This document shows positions 9,740-18,400 of a stretch of DNA of 64,000 nucleotides, piece after piece (within the stretch, counting starts at the first letter, position 1; each line of letters opens with the position of its first letter). The notes beneath the pieces were generated by a model. It saw nothing but the letters and a program-made list of their open reading frames with translations. It was not told the DNA's origin and did no database searches. Source of the DNA: Lachnospiraceae bacterium UBA3762 (GTDB taxonomy: Bacteria > Bacillota > Clostridia > Lachnospirales > Lachnospiraceae); contig DFGA01000017.1 of NCBI GenBank assembly GCA_002371615.1, positions 124,001 through 188,000 of the forward strand. Reading direction: 5' to 3'. The position numbers and the translations under genes are program-made.

Positions 9740-11548
9740 GTGAATATTAGATCTCTGTGGACAAACAGGAAAATACGGCCGGTTATCATATCGGTACTTG
9801 CAGCAATGCTCACAACGCTTGCCGTGGGAGTGCTTGATGTTGCCGGAAGACTTGACAGGTGGGCGGAGGATGCCATTTATCAAAAGCCCAGATCACTTGA
9901 CGGGAAGATCATCGTTATAGGTATCGATGATAAAGCTCTTGAAGAGATCGGTCCATATAACACATGGGACAGAAATATTATGGCATCTGCCCTGGAGGAG
10001 CTGGCCAAAGATCCCGAAAACCTCCCTGCTGTAGTGGCAATAGATACGCAGTATACCGGCAGGACAATACAGGAGGCCGATCAGAGGCTTGCTGATGCCG
10101 CTGGGAAACTTGGCAATGTGATCACTGCGACATTTGCATCCATAGGCCCGGCTGTTGTCGAGGATGAAAACGGAAAGATGATCCTGGATAAGAATGCCGT
10201 GTACAGTTACTCAAGGCCATATAAGGAGCTTGAAGATGTAACTGCCCAGGGTCATATAAATGCCATGACAGATAGCGACGGGATAATGCGGCATGCATTG
10301 CTTACCGTCTCACCTGAAGGCGGGAAGGTATACTCTATGGCATATACTGCCGCAAAGATGTATGCCGAAAACAACGGATATGATATCTTACTTCCGGGAA
10401 ATGAATCCGATAGTTTATATGTGTCATATTCCGCGCTTCCCGGGGGATACTATGACGGTTATTCGATATATGATCTGATAAACGGGGACATCGGGTCTGA
10501 TGCATATGCCGGCAGGATCGTTTTCATAGGACCGTATGCTGTCGGACTTCAGGACACCTTCTTTACGGCTATTGATCACGGAAGGCAGATGTACGGGGTT
10601 GAATATCAGGCTAATGTTACCCAGATGATGCTTGACGGTAATTATAAGAGGGAGGCTGCAAAGGGATGGCAGATACTGGCACTCTTTATTGTCTGTTTTG
10701 CCGTTTTCTATATATTTCAGATCAAAGGAAACCGTGTATCAAGTGTTGTTGCACTTGCGGCAATATCACTCAGTATTATTACATCATATATTGCATACAA
10801 CAATGGGATCGTACTGCATCCGCTGTGGATACCGGCAGGAGTATTCATACTGTATATAACCGCGATAGCGATCCGTTATGCTGTCTCGGTATTTGAGAAG
10901 CAGCAGATAACAAGAACGTTTGAGAGATATGTTGCTCCGGAAATAGTAAGCGAGATCCTGAATGAAGGGCCGGAAAATCTGTCCCTTGGGGGAAAACTTA
11001 CGGATATAGCTGTACTGTTTGTTGATGTCAGAGGGTTTACAGCCATGTCAGAGAGGCTGTCGCCCGAGAATGTTGTGTATATCCTTAACCGCTATCTGAC
11101 TATGGCAAGTGACTGTGTAGAGAAAAACGGAGGAACCCTTGACAAGTTTGTGGGTGATGCAATGATGGCATTCTGGGGTGCTCCGATCGCAAGTGATGAT
11201 TTTCTCTACAAGGCGGTCGTTACGGCTAAAGAAATAGTAGAGGGAGCAGTCAGTGTATCCAAAGAGCTTACAAAGGAGATAGGGGAAGAACTGAATGTGG
11301 GCGTCGGTGTTCATTTCGGTCCGGCAGTAGTAGGCAATATGGGATCGGAAAAACACATGGACTACACAGCGATAGGAGATACCGTAAATACGGCTGCCCG
11401 ACTAGAGGCTAATGCTCCGGGAGGCGAGATTTATATCAGCCGGGAGGTCGCTGACAGGCTGGAGGGACGAATTAAATATTCATCACTTGGTAATACCGTC
11501 AGGCTGAAAGGAAAATCACCGGATTTTGAAGTGTTGAGGCTGGAATGA
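9740..11548 (+). CDS. CHASE2-domain class III adenylate/guanylate cyclase
   Basis: 602-residue membrane cyclase starting at GTG, with GGGA 7 bases upstream. Order: N-terminal helix (about 13-32), extracytoplasmic CHASE2 sensor to about 310, three membrane helices to about 380, then the catalytic domain. Catalytic residues look complete: metal Asp in LFVDVRGF (near 427) and KFVGDAMMAFWGAP, purine-recognition Lys in LDKFVGD with Asp in YTAIGD (pattern typical of adenylate cyclases), and the transition-state Asn/Arg in NTAARLE. Class III cyclases are uncommon in Firmicutes. The next gene is a FecR protein, a partner commonly seen with CHASE2 cyclases in other phyla. Confidence 0.92.
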   Translation: MNIRSLWTNRKIRPVIISVLAAMLTTLAVGVLDVAGRLDRWAEDAIYQKPRSLDGKIIVIGIDDKALEEIGPYNTWDRNIMASALEELAKDPENLPAVVAIDTQYTGRTIQEADQRLADAAGKLGNVITATFASIGPAVVEDENGKMILDKNAVYSYSRPYKELEDVTAQGHINAMTDSDGIMRHALLTVSPEGGKVYSMAYTAAKMYAENNGYDILLPGNESDSLYVSYSALPGGYYDGYSIYDLINGDIGSDAYAGRIVFIGPYAVGLQDTFFTAIDHGRQMYGVEYQANVTQMMLDGNYKREAAKGWQILALFIVCFAVFYIFQIKGNRVSSVVALAAISLSIITSYIAYNNGIVLHPLWIPAGVFILYITAIAIRYAVSVFEKQQITRTFERYVAPEIVSEILNEGPENLSLGGKLTDIAVLFVDVRGFTAMSERLSPENVVYILNRYLTMASDCVEKNGGTLDKFVGDAMMAFWGAPIASDDFLYKAVVTAKEIVEGAVSVSKELTKEIGEELNVGVGVHFGPAVVGNMGSEKHMDYTAIGDTVNTAARLEANAPGGEIYISREVADRLEGRIKYSSLGNTVRLKGKSPDFEVLRLE

Positions 11549-11578
11549 TTTTAGCCGCAGGATTGTGGAGGATCACGG

Positions 11579-14062
11579 ATGGATAACAGTAAAAGTAACG
11601 TGGAAGTTAATGACAACAACAGGAAAAGGCGCATAATTGCCATAATTGTCGCGGCGATAGTACTGCTGGCCGTCATTATAGGTATATTTCTCTATACAAG
11701 AGCCATAACCGCTGTTACCATGCGCATACAGAGGCTTGTTGGAACCGTTAATCTCATGGGAGAAAACGGCAAAGAGCAGACGATACGCGAGAAGATGAGG
11801 CTGGGAGCCGGCCAGACCGTAACTACTGCCGGAGAGAGCCTCATCATGGTCAGTCTTGACGATACCAAGCTTCTTACAATGGAGGAGACCAGCCGTGCGG
11901 ATATAAAGGCAAGGGGAAAGAAACTGGAATTTGATCTCATAGAAGGGAATCTTTTTTTCAATGTAACGGAAAAACTTAAGGATAATGAGTCCTTTGATGT
12001 TACAACTTCCACGATGATCTGCGGGATCAGGGGCACCAGTGCATATGTGGGAAGAGATTCCACCAGTCATGAAATATTAATGGTAACCGATGGTTTGGTT
12101 CATGTTGTTGCGACCAATCCGGTGACCAAAGAAAGCACGGAAGTAGATGTTCCTGCCGGACAGAAGATCACCATATACCTTGATGAAGAAGCGGAAGGCG
12201 ACAAAACAATTTCCATAGTAATGGAACCGTTTAAGGAAGAAGATCTTCCGGCGATGGCTCTTGACACAATACGAAAGAATAAAGATCTTATGGAAAGGGT
12301 AGCAAAGGCTTCGGGATTTTCGAAGGATAAGCTTATCGCGCTGGCAGAGGTTTCGTGTACACCCGGAATATCCATGTTCGGATCGGCAGCAAATGATCTT
12401 CGTGCAGAGGGAATAGACGATGCAATTCCGTTTACGGGTAATCGCGCAGATGAAATGGTAAAATCAGCAAATTCAGCTGTCAATATAGCCAGAGAGGATC
12501 TGCCCCTTGAGATTGCTATAATCCGCGGCTACCGTGATGTTATGGGTGTCGGGACGGATGCAGGATACGACAATGAGCGCATGGGCAAGCTCATGGATGG
12601 TGCAAGGGCTGTTATGGAGGAGACCTTTGACAAGGCCGGAGCTGCAGGACTTAATGATAACGACAGGCTGGATATTGCAACGAAGGTGTCGGCTGCCCTT
12701 GTTATCTCTGCAGGACGAATGACGGTGGGAGGGTTGTCAGCCGATGAAATAGGTCAGGTAATGGATGCCGAGTCACAACTTTTTACCGAAGCAGTGGATG
12801 AGGCGGTTGGTGATTCATCCGACGGCTCTAAGGGTACAGATGCCATCGCAGCTGTTGACAGAATCAGTGATCATGTTACCGGAACCGTTGATGAGGAAAT
12901 GGAAAAATCATCCGATGGGGAAGAGACTGTAATTGCACTACTTGGGAAAGGATCCGGAAACACAAACTCAGGAACCACAAATCCGGAAAACAAAAACACT
13001 GAAAAAACAAACCCGGAAAATAGAAACTCAGAAAACAGGGAGTCAGGGAACACAAACTTAGGAAACAGAAATCCAGAAAACAGAAATCCAGAAAACAGAA
13101 ATTCCGGAAACAGAAATTCAGAAAACACAAATTCAGCCACTAATTCGGCAGGTAGTACAGGAAATACCGTGGTTGCACAAAATTCGAGTGGGGCAGCATC
13201 GCCGCTTGTAACGCCCGTACCAACCACGGTTCCTTCATGGACACCGCAGAATAGTCAGAACCAGAGCAGTGAGCCTGATCCATACGGGGATAATAATGAT
13301 ACCGGATCCGGAAGCTCAGATTCTTCATCCGAAACCACACCGACGCCGGCACCGACAGCGACGCCAACGCCGACACCGACACCAACGCCAACGCCGACAC
13401 CGACAGCGACGCCAACGCCGACACCGACGCCAACGCCAACTCCGACAGCAACACCGACGCCCACACCGACACCGACTACACCGGTTGATTTTTCAAACGG
13501 AACCACCGGTGAATGGGATGGGTCAAATCTGGTTATAAAAACTGCATCGGGAGGAGTTGCGGAGGTACTTACGAATGCTCCGGGTAATACTGCAAAGCTG
13601 ACACCTCAAAATGTTAATGTAGATGATTCCGCATCAATTACAGAAGTAAAGTTTTCAGCTGGATATGCATCAGATCTGCCGGGATTTCTTGACAGAAACA
13701 GCGGAGTCAGTAAAGCATCTGTCGGGGTAATTACTATGAACAGATCCGGAAGTAGTTATTCCGCTGAAGTCCAGGGAGGAGTATCAGGATCGGACGGAAC
13801 AAGGTTTCAATCAGTGTTTCTTATCAATGGAATGCAAAATGGCACCGATCCGGGTGAATATCCATCTGTAACATCTGTCTCATTACCGGGACTTACAGTT
13901 ACATCTTCCGGGGGAACTACGACTGCAACTGTTTCCAGCAATACATATTATGATATAAAAGTTGTAAATGGAAGTCCGGCGTTGGTATATGGCAACACTA
14001 CACAGGGAGATACTTCAACAGAGGTACAGATAGGAAGTATAACAGACAGCGGATTTAATTAA
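11579..14062 (+). CDS. membrane-anchored FecR-domain protein with low-complexity stalk
   Basis: 827 residues. A basic N-terminus and one helix (about 18-40) anchor it with the bulk outside the cell. FecR domain at about 50-215 (LGAGQTVTTAGESLIMV, STMICGIRGTSAYVG, VPAGQKI). A helical region follows, then an Asn/Glu/Arg-rich repeat stretch (about 460-520), a Thr-Pro linker (about 586-635) and a C-terminal beta-rich domain (about 640-827) I do not recognise. In other bacteria FecR domains act as periplasmic sensors; here the CHASE2 cyclase 30 bases upstream is the likely partner. Thr-Pro linkers usually cross or span the wall. No C-terminal sorting motif is seen. Confidence 0.85.
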   Translation: MDNSKSNVEVNDNNRKRRIIAIIVAAIVLLAVIIGIFLYTRAITAVTMRIQRLVGTVNLMGENGKEQTIREKMRLGAGQTVTTAGESLIMVSLDDTKLLTMEETSRADIKARGKKLEFDLIEGNLFFNVTEKLKDNESFDVTTSTMICGIRGTSAYVGRDSTSHEILMVTDGLVHVVATNPVTKESTEVDVPAGQKITIYLDEEAEGDKTISIVMEPFKEEDLPAMALDTIRKNKDLMERVAKASGFSKDKLIALAEVSCTPGISMFGSAANDLRAEGIDDAIPFTGNRADEMVKSANSAVNIAREDLPLEIAIIRGYRDVMGVGTDAGYDNERMGKLMDGARAVMEETFDKAGAAGLNDNDRLDIATKVSAALVISAGRMTVGGLSADEIGQVMDAESQLFTEAVDEAVGDSSDGSKGTDAIAAVDRISDHVTGTVDEEMEKSSDGEETVIALLGKGSGNTNSGTTNPENKNTEKTNPENRNSENRESGNTNLGNRNPENRNPENRNSGNRNSENTNSATNSAGSTGNTVVAQNSSGAASPLVTPVPTTVPSWTPQNSQNQSSEPDPYGDNNDTGSGSSDSSSETTPTPAPTATPTPTPTPTPTPTPTATPTPTPTPTPTPTATPTPTPTPTTPVDFSNGTTGEWDGSNLVIKTASGGVAEVLTNAPGNTAKLTPQNVNVDDSASITEVKFSAGYASDLPGFLDRNSGVSKASVGVITMNRSGSSYSAEVQGGVSGSDGTRFQSVFLINGMQNGTDPGEYPSVTSVSLPGLTVTSSGGTTTATVSSNTYYDIKVVNGSPALVYGNTTQGDTSTEVQIGSITDSGFN
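12956..13143 (+). repeat. coding tandem repeat, N-P/S-E-N type
   Basis: Within the FecR gene, an imperfect repeat of a 12- to 15-base unit encoding short blocks such as NPENRN and NSENRN, about 60 residues long. Nearly all Asn codons are AAC or AAT in an A-rich context. Such arrays can change length by slippage, so the stalk may vary between strains. Confidence 0.85.
13334..13483 (+). repeat. coding Thr-Pro repeat
   Basis: 150 bases of ACN-CCN alternation in the FecR gene, encoding about 50 residues of TP repeats with occasional Ala. This is the typical rigid linker of secreted Firmicute proteins. The opposite strand is open and would encode a spurious Gly-Val repeat. Confidence 0.95.
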
Positions 14063-14078
14063 TGTCCGGCTCTGAAGT

Positions 14079-14106
14079 TGTCAGAAAGAACCGTCCCTTT
14101 TGACAA
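14079..14106. repeat. short palindromic repeat, copy 2 (inverted)
   Basis: 28 bases, the reverse complement of 7414-7440 with one extra base. It lies 17 bases after the FecR stop. Its right end supplies TTGACA (14100-14105), which is placed to serve as a -35 box for the next gene. Confidence 0.75.
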
Positions 14107-14128
14107 CTATAAACATATGATATAATAT
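14100..14128 (+). promoter_or_regulatory. probable promoter of the GGDEF pair
   Basis: TTGACA at 14100-14105 and TATAAT at 14121-14126 with a 15-base spacer, or the shifted TAATAT at 14123-14128 with the preferred 17. A GGAGAG ribosome binding site follows before the ATG at 14155. The -35 box is part of the palindromic repeat. Confidence 0.6.
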
Positions 14129-14154
14129 GCTCACTATTCATATTCGGAGAGATT

Positions 14155-15303
14155 ATGGGATTCGATTATTTTGTATTTTATACTGAAGCAAGCCTGATCT
14201 GTGTGATAATACTGGCAACGATTCTGATAACCGACAGAATGTATAACACAAAGCAGGAGAAGCAGGTGTGGTTTAGCCGGGCTATAGTTGCGTTTATGCT
14301 GTACTTTATCTCTGATGCATGCTGGGCAGCGATGCTGAGCGGCCAGTTTACGGTAAAACGCTCCTATGTTGTGCTTGTTAATCTGTCGAATTATATTCTG
14401 CTGAGTGTGATGGCATGCGGGATGTTCATGTTTATTGCGGCATCCGAGAAAATGCCTTTCCGTAAAGATGCAAGGAAAAGAAGGCTTATCTGTATTCCAG
14501 TGATCATTTCCATACTGGTTATTGTAATTGCCTATATTGCAGATCCTTTATTCTGGATCAGCGAACAAAACGAACTCAATAACCTGTATTATCCGTTAAT
14601 GTTTGCGGTGCCTTCACTCTATCTTTGGGCAGGATTTATCCTTTCCATCAAATACGCCATACGATCGGAATCAAGGACCGATAAGCGGAGGTTTCTTGTT
14701 ATCGGAAGCATTCCCGTGGTTGTAATGGCATTCGGAATGGTCCAGGTTGTTGCGCTTAATGCCCCGACATTTTGCTTTGGATGTACTGTAATGTGGCTGT
14801 TCTTTTATCTTGAAAATATGCAGACCATGATCTCGGTGGATGACCTGACTCATTTAAACAACAGAGGCCAGATAAACCGTTATCTGGAGCAGATACATTT
14901 CAACAAGGATATCCGGGTCATCATCATGATGATCGATATCAATAAATTCAAGAATATCAATGACACGTACGGTCATGCGGAAGGGGACAGGGCGCTGGTG
15001 ATCGTATCGGAAGCCCTCAGGCAGACATGCGAACAGATAAAGGCTTCGGTGTTTCTCGGCAGATACGGAGGAGATGAATTTACGATCGTTATCAAGAATC
15101 CGGAAGAAGATATACTGCCTGAACATCTGGTTGAAGCGATTCATGAGATCCTTTCACAAAAGAGGGCAGAAAATCAATTGCCGTATGAACTTAATGTAAG
15201 CATTGGCTATGATGTGATAAGAGACAGTAACGATGATGCCAATGAGTGTCTTAAGCGTGCGGATAAGAACCTCTATTTAGATAAGCAAAGAAAAGGAGAA
15301 TAA
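14155..15303 (+). CDS. membrane GGDEF protein, probable diguanylate cyclase
   Basis: 382 residues. About six membrane helices occupy residues 6-220, followed by a GGDEF domain with DDLTHLNNRGQINRYL, DINKFKNINDTYGHAEGD and RYGGDEF (near residue 305), so the active site appears intact. The RxxD inhibitory site is not seen in the expected place. Product c-di-GMP would be the substrate of the HD-GYP proteins upstream. The 5' half resembles no sensor I can name. The stop is one base before the next ATG, so the two GGDEF genes are co-transcribed. Confidence 0.9.
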   Translation: MGFDYFVFYTEASLICVIILATILITDRMYNTKQEKQVWFSRAIVAFMLYFISDACWAAMLSGQFTVKRSYVVLVNLSNYILLSVMACGMFMFIAASEKMPFRKDARKRRLICIPVIISILVIVIAYIADPLFWISEQNELNNLYYPLMFAVPSLYLWAGFILSIKYAIRSESRTDKRRFLVIGSIPVVVMAFGMVQVVALNAPTFCFGCTVMWLFFYLENMQTMISVDDLTHLNNRGQINRYLEQIHFNKDIRVIIMMIDINKFKNINDTYGHAEGDRALVIVSEALRQTCEQIKASVFLGRYGGDEFTIVIKNPEEDILPEHLVEAIHEILSQKRAENQLPYELNVSIGYDVIRDSNDDANECLKRADKNLYLDKQRKGE

Positions 15304-15304
15304 T

Positions 15305-17080
15305 ATGGAACCCCTATTTTCACCGGACATTCACGTGCTATATGAACACAGTTCAATTCCGCTTGGAATATTTTATGATGATGGCGGAAGATTCCATGCT
15401 TACCTTGTTTCGGAGGGAGCATGTAAAATGTATGAATCCACTGCCGAAGAAATGATGACGAGACTCAACAGCGACGATCCTTTTGTTAATATAGTCGAGA
15501 GAGAGGAAATGCTAAAGGCTGTGCGTGATTTCTCGCGAAATGACGCACATTACAATGTTGTATTTCATGAATATGTCGGGAAAAACAGAAAGCTTATAAC
15601 CATCCACGGGATAGGTGAACATGAGTATACCAAAGACGGCAGAAGATACAGCATAATCCGCTATGATGAGATATCGGACAGATCAAGGCGTTTTCTGTTT
15701 AAGGACGAGGAGAAGGAGATTGAAGAGCGCGACAGGCTGTTTGCAGAAATCGATGATGCAATAGCCAGAAGTTATACGTCTGTTATATATGTGGATACAG
15801 ACACTCAGATAGTTACATCCGTGAGACTGAACAGACATGGCAAACCTCTTGAGGAAGAATGCCGGAGGGATTCCCATCTTCGCCACGTTATAGATGTCTA
15901 TGTAAATGCGCTTGTATACCGGGATGATATGGAAGGAGTCCTCAAGTTAGGTGATTACGATTATGTAATAAATGCTCTTGAGAAAAACAACCCTCTCTAT
16001 CATACATACCGTACCGTCCGTGATGGGAGAATAGTATTCTACCGTCTTAAGATCATTCCTTTCGAGGGCGGCAAGAAACTCATATACGGTTTTGAATATT
16101 TTGATGATCAGATACGGGAGAAACTTGCCCTCAAAAACCAGTATGATACTCAGATGACACTTCTTGCGGGATTGTCATGTGAATATGATTCGGTCTGGCT
16201 TGTGGATGCGACCCTTCATCATTGCAAACTCATCCGAAGCAACATAAAGAATAATATTGCAGATATAATGAACAGGGATAATGAGGGATTATACGAGACA
16301 ATACTTGGAAATTACATAGAGAGATACGTAGTACCCGAAGACCGCGAAAGGGTATATTCCATGGGCGATATCGGAAACCTTATGAGGTGTACAAAAGAGG
16401 ATGAGATATACCATATCAACTATTACAGAGTGGATCCGGAGGGTGAGAGAAACTACATCCAGCTATGTATTGCAAGAGTTACCGATGAAAACGGAGTAGT
16501 CAGATTCGTATGTGGTTTCAGAAACATCGATTCGATCATAGAAGAGGAGAAGACCAAGAATCTTCTGTTCTCAATGGCGCACATAGATAATATGACTAAT
16601 GTCAATAACAGAAGGACATTTGATGAATACATGGATACGAATGAAGATAAAGAAGTACCGGATGATCTGGTGTTCTTCTCGTTTGATCTTAATAATCTCA
16701 AGGAAACTAATGACAACTACGGTCATGAGGCAGGAGACGAACTTATAATAGCCGCAGCAACATGCATGAGAGAAGTTCTGGGTCCGTACGGGAGCATATA
16801 CAGGACCGGAGGAGATGAGTTTGCTGCTATCATCAATGTGCCCGGGAGTGAAAGAGCTGCCCTCATAGGAAAACTGCGTGAGAAGTTTGAGAAGTGGAAA
16901 GGGAACTCATCATCCGTTCTGTCTATCTCTATGGGATACGTTACAGCCGGTGAAAATCCCGGAATGGCACTTCACGATATGAGGCGGGAAGCCGAAAAGA
17001 GGATGTATGCTCAAAAGAGCGATTACTATATGCAGGAAGGAAATGACCGGCGCAGAGGCCGGGGCATAAAGGGAAACTGA
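15305..17080 (+). CDS. soluble PAS-GGDEF protein, probable diguanylate cyclase
   Basis: 591 residues without membrane segments. A PAS-like domain lies at about 10-120, a long middle region to about 415 probably contains further PAS-type folds, and the C-terminus is a GGDEF domain with HIDNMTNVNNRRTF, DLNNLKETNDNYGHEAGDE and RTGGDEF (near 502). Active-site residues are intact; no RxxD inhibitory site is visible. The AAAGGAG ribosome binding site lies inside the end of the upstream gene. It probably senses a cytoplasmic signal while its partner senses at the membrane. The ligand is unknown. Confidence 0.88.
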   Translation: MEPLFSPDIHVLYEHSSIPLGIFYDDGGRFHAYLVSEGACKMYESTAEEMMTRLNSDDPFVNIVEREEMLKAVRDFSRNDAHYNVVFHEYVGKNRKLITIHGIGEHEYTKDGRRYSIIRYDEISDRSRRFLFKDEEKEIEERDRLFAEIDDAIARSYTSVIYVDTDTQIVTSVRLNRHGKPLEEECRRDSHLRHVIDVYVNALVYRDDMEGVLKLGDYDYVINALEKNNPLYHTYRTVRDGRIVFYRLKIIPFEGGKKLIYGFEYFDDQIREKLALKNQYDTQMTLLAGLSCEYDSVWLVDATLHHCKLIRSNIKNNIADIMNRDNEGLYETILGNYIERYVVPEDRERVYSMGDIGNLMRCTKEDEIYHINYYRVDPEGERNYIQLCIARVTDENGVVRFVCGFRNIDSIIEEEKTKNLLFSMAHIDNMTNVNNRRTFDEYMDTNEDKEVPDDLVFFSFDLNNLKETNDNYGHEAGDELIIAAATCMREVLGPYGSIYRTGGDEFAAIINVPGSERAALIGKLREKFEKWKGNSSSVLSISMGYVTAGENPGMALHDMRREAEKRMYAQKSDYYMQEGNDRRRGRGIKGN

Positions 17081-17082
17081 TT

Positions 17083-18180
17083 ATGAAAAAATCATTTAGA
17101 ATTGTTGTGTCTTTACTTGTTATTCTGGCAGTCACATCTCTGTCAGCCTGCTCTGTCAATATAAACATTTCGAGCCAGGCTGATTTATCGGAATGGAATG
17201 CAAAGTCAAAGGCACTTGACTCTGTGAAGGATTTTGTAACAGCTTCAGTTGATAAGGAATCGGAAGGATACATTCCGGTAAAGGACAGGATCGCGGTATT
17301 TGACATGGATGGAACTCTTACATGTGAAACGTTCTTTACATACTTTGATACGTGCATGTTTATTGATTATTGCCTGAAGGATCATCCTGAAAAGGTTTCG
17401 GAGGAATTAAAGGAAGCTGCCCGTGCCATTAAACCGGGATACAAAGCTAATATGGAACTTGCCAGAGATTTTGCCAAAGCATATGCCGGAATGACCGTTG
17501 AAGAGCTTTATGAATATGCAGAAGACTTCGGTAACAAAAAAACGGACAGTTTTACCAATATGAGGTATTTTGACGGATTTTATCTTCCCATGGTTCAGCT
17601 GGTTAAATACCTGTATGACAATGATTATACGATCTATGTTGTCAGCGGAACGGAACGAACCACTTCAAGAGCTATTGTTGCCAATTCCCCAATCAGTGAA
17701 TATGTCACTCCTAATCATGTGATCGGAAGCGAGTTCGAGGTGAAGATCAAAGGTTACGAGGATGTAAGCTTAAACATGGATTACAAATATGTGAATAACG
17801 ATGAACTTGTATTTACCGGCGAGCTCATTCAGAAAAATCTGAATGCAAACAAAGCCATATGGATCGAAAGGGAGATCGGTCAGCGGCCGGTACTGGCATT
17901 CGGTAATTCATCAAGTGACACAAGTATGCTCAACTACACTCTTGATGAGCGCAATCCATATCCGTCAAGAGCATATATGGTTGTTGCCGATGATGATGTG
18001 AGAGAGTGGGGAACGCAGAATTGGGACGAGAAGTCAGCTGAATATGAGGAGCAGGGTTATGTTCCTATCTCCATGAAAAATGATTTCGTGAATATCTATC
18101 CGGCAACCGTCACAAGATCAGATGAACAGTACAAGGACATCGAGACGGATTCCGAAGAAGAATTGGATGAAGCTGCGTGA
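17083..18180 (+). CDS. HAD-superfamily phosphatase, predicted lipoprotein
   Basis: 365 residues. Signal peptide with lipobox LSAC near residue 23, so it should be lipid-anchored outside the membrane. The HAD core follows: FDMDGTLTC (nucleophile and acid Asp), VVSGTERTTSRA, a Lys in the IQKNLNANKAIWIE stretch, and FGNSSSDTSML with the metal Asp. The layout resembles phosphoserine-phosphatase-like acid phosphatases. The last about 20 residues are acidic. It starts 2 bases after the diguanylate cyclase stop with a weak GGG ribosome binding site. Substrate unknown; a phosphate-scavenging or nucleotide role is only a guess. Confidence 0.82.
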   Translation: MKKSFRIVVSLLVILAVTSLSACSVNINISSQADLSEWNAKSKALDSVKDFVTASVDKESEGYIPVKDRIAVFDMDGTLTCETFFTYFDTCMFIDYCLKDHPEKVSEELKEAARAIKPGYKANMELARDFAKAYAGMTVEELYEYAEDFGNKKTDSFTNMRYFDGFYLPMVQLVKYLYDNDYTIYVVSGTERTTSRAIVANSPISEYVTPNHVIGSEFEVKIKGYEDVSLNMDYKYVNNDELVFTGELIQKNLNANKAIWIEREIGQRPVLAFGNSSSDTSMLNYTLDERNPYPSRAYMVVADDDVREWGTQNWDEKSAEYEEQGYVPISMKNDFVNIYPATVTRSDEQYKDIETDSEEELDEAA

Positions 18181-18277
18181 TTTTTAAATGAATTATAATT
18201 GTCGTATTAATATCGCACTTATTTACAAGGATTAAACGCTATACGGCTATTGGCCGGATCAGGCCGGAAATGACAGG

Positions 18278-18313
18278 AAACGCTTTAGGACTATGTGTCC
18301 TAAAGCGTTTTTT
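18278..18313 (+). terminator. rho-independent terminator of the signalling/HAD unit
   Basis: Perfect 14-bp stem AAACGCTTTAGGAC / GTCCTAAAGCGTTT with a 5-base loop, followed by a T run. It ends transcription about 100 bases after the HAD gene. The rest of 18181-18400 has no gene. Confidence 0.93.
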
Positions 18314-18331
18314 GGCAGATAGGAGGATGGC

Positions 18332-18360
18332 TTGAAAAACCCATGAAAATCCGCTATACT
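18332..18360 (+). promoter_or_regulatory. pyrK-pyrD promoter
   Basis: TTGAAA (18332-18337), 17-base spacer, TATACT (18355-18360). Start would be near 18367, giving a leader of about 34 bases. No PyrR-type attenuator or terminator fits in that leader. Confidence 0.8.
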
Positions 18361-18400
18361 TTAGACAAAGTGGGAAATTATATCTATCAGTAAGAGTATT

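Noticed and set aside
12956..13143. Repeat array that could be taken for a CRISPR
   Set aside because: Units are short, imperfect and in frame with the FecR gene; there are no spacers of constant length and no cas genes.
13255..13506. Minus-strand frame encoding Gly-Val repeats
   Set aside because: It is the mirror of the Thr-Pro coding repeat in the FecR gene; no ribosome binding site and no independent sense.
18181..18277. Small GC-rich hairpin GGCCGGATCAGGCCGG before the terminator
   Set aside because: Too short to call a separate element beside the much stronger terminator that follows.
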